Under the pieces are notes generated by a model that had not been told where the DNA came from, did no database searches, and saw only the letters and a program-made list of their open reading frames with translations. From the NCBI GenBank assembly GCA_030583905.1, contig CP129481.1:496001-560000 (forward strand): a DNA stretch of 64,000 nt. Reading direction: 5' to 3'. Below, piece by piece: positions 60,232-64,000 of this stretch. Source of the DNA: Anaerolineales bacterium. Its GTDB lineage: Bacteria > Chloroflexota > Anaerolineae > Anaerolineales > Villigracilaceae. The stretch's first letter is position 1, and each line of letters begins with the position of its first letter. The translations under genes were made by a program, and so were the position numbers.

Positions 60232-60378
60232 CTGTGTTGTCTAAACAAATAACCCAATATATGGGATGGCAGATGGGATATTTCGGATAGTAAAAGGAAC
60301 TTTGATGCTTTTTTGGCGTATTTCTATACCGTGTAGATTAATTTAATGTTTTGTTACAATTCGTGGATATAGAAGCCT

Positions 60379-61404
60379 ATGAAAAAACTCTTCTTCTTTG
60401 TTGTGTTATTCCTCGGCGTGATCGTAGTGGCGCTCAGTTTGAGCGAGTTGGAAACGATCCTCGAAACGCTTGAAAGGGCAAAACTTCGCTTCTTCACTCT
60501 TGCACTGTTGATCCAAATGCTCTGGTTCATCACCAACGGGCGAATGTACCAGAGCATTTTCCACCTGCTCGGCATCCACGAGAGTGTTCTGACGCTCAGC
60601 CGCATTGCCACAGCGGCGAATTTCATCAATATTGTAGCGCCAACTGCCGGCGCGGGCGGAGTCGCACTGTTCGCTGCCGAGGCACGCCGCCGCGGACATC
60701 CCACTGGCAAAGCCACCGTCGTTGCCGCGCTTTTCCTCCTGCTCGATCAGGCGGCATTCCTCGTCATTCTTGCCTTGGGGCTCATCGTCCTATTTCGCCG
60801 CAATGACCTCGAAGTCGGGGAAATTTCTGCATCACTTTTCTTATTTCTCATTGCAGTTTGTTACGCGTTCGTGCTGTATCTGGGATACCGTTCCGCAGAA
60901 CGGCTTGGGAACCTGCTGGCAAAACTTGCGCGCGCCATTAATCGCTTTGTGAAATGGTTTCGCAAGGAAGAATATCTCAGCGAAGCGCGCGCGCGCCATT
61001 TTGCGGTTGAAATTTCCGAGGGCTTTTCCGGGCTCACCGAAAAACCGTCCAGCCTGTTTCGTCCCATTTTGTGGGGGATCTTCAACAAGGGCTTGTTGAT
61101 GCTGATCTTGGTTTGTTCTTTCCTGTCTTTTGGTGTTCCATTTTCATCCGGCACCATCGTTGCAGGATTTGCGATGGCATATCTCTTTCTAATCGTATCA
61201 CCGACTCCTTCCGGCATTGGCATTGTCGAAGGGTTGATGCCTCTTGCGCTTGCATCCCTCAATGTGCGTTGGGGGCAGGCGGTTGTGATCACGCTCATCT
61301 ATCGCGCCGTAACCTTCTGGGTCCCATTCATTGTCGGAGCCTGGGCATTCCGGACACTTCATGCGGGCGAACGCCTGCCGCGAGTTGAAAGTGATAAGCC
61401 GTGA
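60379..61404 (+). CDS. Flippase-like membrane protein (LPG synthase TM-region family)
   Basis: This 341-residue protein has about eight transmembrane helices in the pattern of the lysylphosphatidylglycerol synthase transmembrane/UPF0104 family. Diagnostic segments are FINIVAPTAGAGGVALFAAEA (near 92-112) and LIVSPTPSGIGIVEGLMPLAL (near 272-292). The soluble aminoacyl-transferase domain of MprF is absent, so it is a flippase-like or lipid-linked transporter. Its stop overlaps the GTG start of the helicase by 4 bases. It is the first gene to the right of the candidate origin. Confidence 0.85.
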   Translation: MKKLFFFVVLFLGVIVVALSLSELETILETLERAKLRFFTLALLIQMLWFITNGRMYQSIFHLLGIHESVLTLSRIATAANFINIVAPTAGAGGVALFAAEARRRGHPTGKATVVAALFLLLDQAAFLVILALGLIVLFRRNDLEVGEISASLFLFLIAVCYAFVLYLGYRSAERLGNLLAKLARAINRFVKWFRKEEYLSEARARHFAVEISEGFSGLTEKPSSLFRPILWGIFNKGLLMLILVCSFLSFGVPFSSGTIVAGFAMAYLFLIVSPTPSGIGIVEGLMPLALASLNVRWGQAVVITLIYRAVTFWVPFIVGAWAFRTLHAGERLPRVESDKP

Positions 61405-63962
61405 ATATCCTGCAAACTCTTTTGGATTTTTGGAAACAAGACGCGGACACCGCGCCGAACATCTCCGCCTGGCGGACAACGCCTCCCCGCGCCGCGCAGA
61501 CGCATCCTTTCCCTGACGATCTGCCTGCTCCGCTTCGGGAAGCCTTATCCACCCGCGGCATTGACTCGTTGTACTCCCATCAACTCTCCGCATGGACTCA
61601 CATCCGCGCCGGCAGGAATATTATTCTCGCCACCGGTACTGCCAGCGGAAAGACACTCGCCTACAACCTGCCCGTGCTTGCAGAGATGCTCCATGCCCCC
61701 GAAGCCCGCGCCCTGTATCTCTTTCCCACCAAAGCCCTTGCCCAAGATCAGCTTTCCACACTTCAGGCATTTCAATCGTCAGCAGTGCCTCTGCAATCAT
61801 CAATTTATGATGGCGATACCCCTCAAACTCATCGCCCAACCATCCGCAGAAGTGCGCGCATTGTTTTGTCCAATCCCGATATGCTTCACACCGGCATCCT
61901 TCCACATCACGCCAACTGGAGCGACTTTTTCTCCAACCTGAAATTCATCGTCATTGACGAGGCGCACACCTACCGCGGAGTCTTCGGTTCCCACGTTGCC
62001 AACGTCCTGCGCAGAGTGAAGCGGGTTGCTCAATTTTACGGCTCGACGCCGCAGTTCATCCTTGCATCTGCCACCATTGGCAATCCGCGCGAACTGGCGG
62101 AACGGCTCATCGAAGAGCCGGTCGAGCTGGTCGATAATGACGGTTCGGCGCGCGGCGAACGACACTTCATCATGTATAACCCGCCGGTCACGGAACCTGC
62201 GCTCGGTTTGCGGAAAAGCAGTCTGCTTGAAAGCGTGCGGCTGGCAAATGACCTATTTTCGCGCAATATCCAAACCGTTGTCTTTGCGCGGACGCGAAGA
62301 ACGGTGGAAATGTTGTTGATGTATTTGCAGGAGGGCAGGAAAGAAGAAAGAAGAAAAAATGAAAAAGGCGATCTCTTTCCTCGTCCATCTTTCATTCGAG
62401 GCTACCGCTCCGGCTATCTTCCTAATCAGCGCCGCGAGATCGAGCAGGGACTGCGCGACGGCTCTGTCAAAACTGTGGTAGCGACCAACGCGCTCGAACT
62501 CGGCATTGATGTCGGCGGACTTGGCGCGGCGATCCTTGTCGGATATCCCGGCACAATTGCGAGCGCACGTCAGCAGGCGGGGAGGGCAGGCAGGGGTGAC
62601 GAACCAGCTGTCGCTGTGTTGGTGGCGTCTCCCAATCCGCTCGATCAGTTTTTGGCGCACCATCCGGAATATTTTTTTGGCAGATCGCCGGAACAGGCGC
62701 TGATTAATCCGAACCATTTGCTGATCCTGCTGGAGCATTTACGCTGTGCCATGTTCGAACTGCCCTTTCAAAAGGGGGAAGGCTTCGGCGGTATTTCGGA
62801 TGAATTGCTCGATGAGTATTTGGATTTTCTTGTCTCCAACAGCGAAGCGCATTTCTCGAATGAAAAATATTATTGGATGCAGGACCAGTATCCCGCCGCG
62901 AACATTTCCCTGCGTTCCGCATCGCCGCAGCGTTTTATCTTGCAAAGCGTCACTGAAGATGGCAAGCCGCTGACGATCGGCACAGTGGACGGCGAATCCG
63001 CTCCATGGATGATTCATCCCGGCGCGGTTTACATGCACGAGGCACAACAGTATTTTGTGCAGGAACTCGATCTGGAAAACCACGTTTCGCAATTGATCCC
63101 CGTCAGTTTGGATTATTACACCGAAGCCCAACAGCAGTCGGAGATCCAAGTGCTTTCTGTGAGCGAACATATTGCGTTATCGCCTGTCGGCAAAAAGTGG
63201 GGCGAGGCTTGCTACAAGGGATATGGCGAAATTCAGGTCACCACGCAGGTGGTTGGATTCCGCAAGATGCGCTGGTTTACCAACGAGACATTGGGGCAGG
63301 AACCGTTGGACCTGCCTCCCTCCGAGTTGCAGACGACCGGTTACTGGCTGACCATCTCTGAAGCGACTCTTTCGCATCTGCGCGACACTGGAGCCTGGTC
63401 CAACGACCCGAACGACTACGGACCCGGTTGGAGGAAGATTCGCGAAGCCGTCCGTGCGCGGGACAAATTCACCTGTCAGGTGTGCGGCGCGGTGGAATCC
63501 ACACGTGAACATGATGTGCATCACAAGATCCCGTTCCGCGCGTTCACATCAAAGGAAGAAGCGAACCGGCTGGAAAATCTCACCACGCTGTGCAATAGTT
63601 GTCATCGCAAAGTGGAGCAGAATGTGAAGATCCGCAGCGGATTGGCGGGTTTGGGATTTGTGCTTGGCAACCTCGCACCGTTGTTCCTGATGTGCGATAC
63701 CGGCGACCTTGGTGTTTACACCGACCCGGCGTGGGCGATGGTCAATGGACTGCCGTCCATCGTTCTATATGACCTTGTCCCTGCCGGGATCGGTTTCAGC
63801 CAGAGATTGTTTGAGATCCACGATGAGTTGATCGTCCGTGCTCATGAGCTGGTCAGTCAATGTGAATGTGAGGACGGTTGTCCGTCCTGCGTGGGACCGG
63901 GCGGTGAAAACGGATATGGCGGCAAGCCGGAAGCGCTCGCCATTTTGAAGGAATTGCTATGA
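61401..63962 (+). CDS. MrfA/YprA-like DEAD/H helicase with inserted HNH domain
   Basis: This 853-residue superfamily 2 helicase starts at a GTG. Motif I is ATGTASGKTLAYN, motif II VIDEAHTY, motif III SATIGNP, and motifs V-VI are ATNALELGIDVGG and QQAGRAGRG. Like Bacillus MrfA it should unwind DNA in crosslink or damage repair. The C-terminal DUF1998/MZB region has the zinc cysteines CECEDGCPSCVG. An HNH nuclease-like domain is inserted at about residues 678-737: CQVCGAVESTREHDVHHKIP, then LENLTTLCNSCHRKVE. Its zinc cysteines and the HH/N/H residues are present, and the MZB domain resumes after it. Confidence 0.85.
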   Translation: MNILQTLLDFWKQDADTAPNISAWRTTPPRAAQTHPFPDDLPAPLREALSTRGIDSLYSHQLSAWTHIRAGRNIILATGTASGKTLAYNLPVLAEMLHAPEARALYLFPTKALAQDQLSTLQAFQSSAVPLQSSIYDGDTPQTHRPTIRRSARIVLSNPDMLHTGILPHHANWSDFFSNLKFIVIDEAHTYRGVFGSHVANVLRRVKRVAQFYGSTPQFILASATIGNPRELAERLIEEPVELVDNDGSARGERHFIMYNPPVTEPALGLRKSSLLESVRLANDLFSRNIQTVVFARTRRTVEMLLMYLQEGRKEERRKNEKGDLFPRPSFIRGYRSGYLPNQRREIEQGLRDGSVKTVVATNALELGIDVGGLGAAILVGYPGTIASARQQAGRAGRGDEPAVAVLVASPNPLDQFLAHHPEYFFGRSPEQALINPNHLLILLEHLRCAMFELPFQKGEGFGGISDELLDEYLDFLVSNSEAHFSNEKYYWMQDQYPAANISLRSASPQRFILQSVTEDGKPLTIGTVDGESAPWMIHPGAVYMHEAQQYFVQELDLENHVSQLIPVSLDYYTEAQQQSEIQVLSVSEHIALSPVGKKWGEACYKGYGEIQVTTQVVGFRKMRWFTNETLGQEPLDLPPSELQTTGYWLTISEATLSHLRDTGAWSNDPNDYGPGWRKIREAVRARDKFTCQVCGAVESTREHDVHHKIPFRAFTSKEEANRLENLTTLCNSCHRKVEQNVKIRSGLAGLGFVLGNLAPLFLMCDTGDLGVYTDPAWAMVNGLPSIVLYDLVPAGIGFSQRLFEIHDELIVRAHELVSQCECEDGCPSCVGPGGENGYGGKPEALAILKELL

Positions 63963-64000
63963 CGAAGGATCATCGCAGGGATATTGTTCTGCTCTTTGCC
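63959..64000 (+). CDS. Start of the next gene (partial)
   Basis: An ATG overlaps the helicase TGA by 4 bases and opens MTKDHRRDIVLLFA up to the window edge. In Bacillus the helicase gene mrfA is followed by the exonuclease gene mrfB, so that partner is a reasonable guess, but 14 residues are too few to test it. Confidence 0.5.
   Translation, partial: MTKDHRRDIVLLFA

Overview
The window looks like chromosomal DNA of a Chloroflexota bacterium, most likely class Anaerolineae. This is an inference from style, not from a database search. GC content is moderate to high, secreted proteins carry long Pro/Thr-rich linkers, spoVS is present with no other sporulation gene in view, RecN/NadK/RuvA/RuvC/PdxST/PhnCDE are of ordinary bacterial type, and many intergenic palindromes of a few recurring families are dispersed through it.

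Layout. 0-4 kb: the end of a small membrane protein, an XPB-N-terminal-like protein carrying an in-frame palindrome, glycine C-acetyltransferase (kbl), and a KamB-type 16S rRNA methyltransferase behind an attenuator-like leader. 4-11 kb (minus strand): two CrtI-like FAD oxidoreductases separated by an AT-rich zinc-finger/nuclease-like gene, a GcvT-like gene and two small membrane proteins. 11-12.4 kb: enoyl-CoA hydratase, three tRNAs, and a promoter-hairpin-terminator unit that looks like a small RNA gene. 12.4-25 kb: housekeeping and repair genes (recN, nadK, a Cas4-like nuclease split over two ATGA-overlapping genes, a phosphoribosyltransferase, ruvC, a GxxExxY cassette bounded by inverted repeats, ruvA, DUF402, proC, an ABC-F protein). 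25-33 kb: membrane and lipid-related genes, a secreted phosphodiesterase-like lipoprotein, a TIR-transmembrane-SH3-like receptor, a fatty acid desaturase, AMP nucleosidase and an MFS transporter. 32.8-37.5 kb: a defence island with an AbrB/PIN toxin-antitoxin pair, a DUF559 gene and its fragment, HigBA, and an AT-rich SIR2-plus-P-loop protein. 37.6-42.3 kb: ettA, an ECF sigma factor with a probable partner, and a polytopic membrane protein. 42.3-47.3 kb: a GntR-led envelope-stress or immunity-like operon (slipin, SdpI, ABC-2 exporter, CPBP protease, DUF4177). 47.5-51 kb: pdxST and a HAD hydrolase. 51-59.3 kb: phnDCE, a PEP/pyruvate-binding protein and a lamin-tail-domain surface protein. 59.5-64 kb: spoVS, a gene-free stretch with many DnaA boxes, a flippase-like membrane protein and an MrfA-like helicase with an inserted HNH domain.

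Two signals fit together. Three near-perfect parS sites lie at 44.4-45.9 kb. A 0.6 kb gene-free stretch at 59.8-60.4 kb has one perfect and several 8/9 DnaA boxes, and gene direction diverges there (minus to its left back to 51 kb, plus to its right). Together they suggest the window contains the chromosomal origin and its ParB-loading zone, although dnaA itself is not here. Other candidates for something undescribed are the split membrane-anchored Cas4-like nuclease, the candidate small RNA with a C-rich loop, the leader of the rRNA methyltransferase, and a 31-bp repeat that sits immediately upstream of both AT-rich accessory genes.
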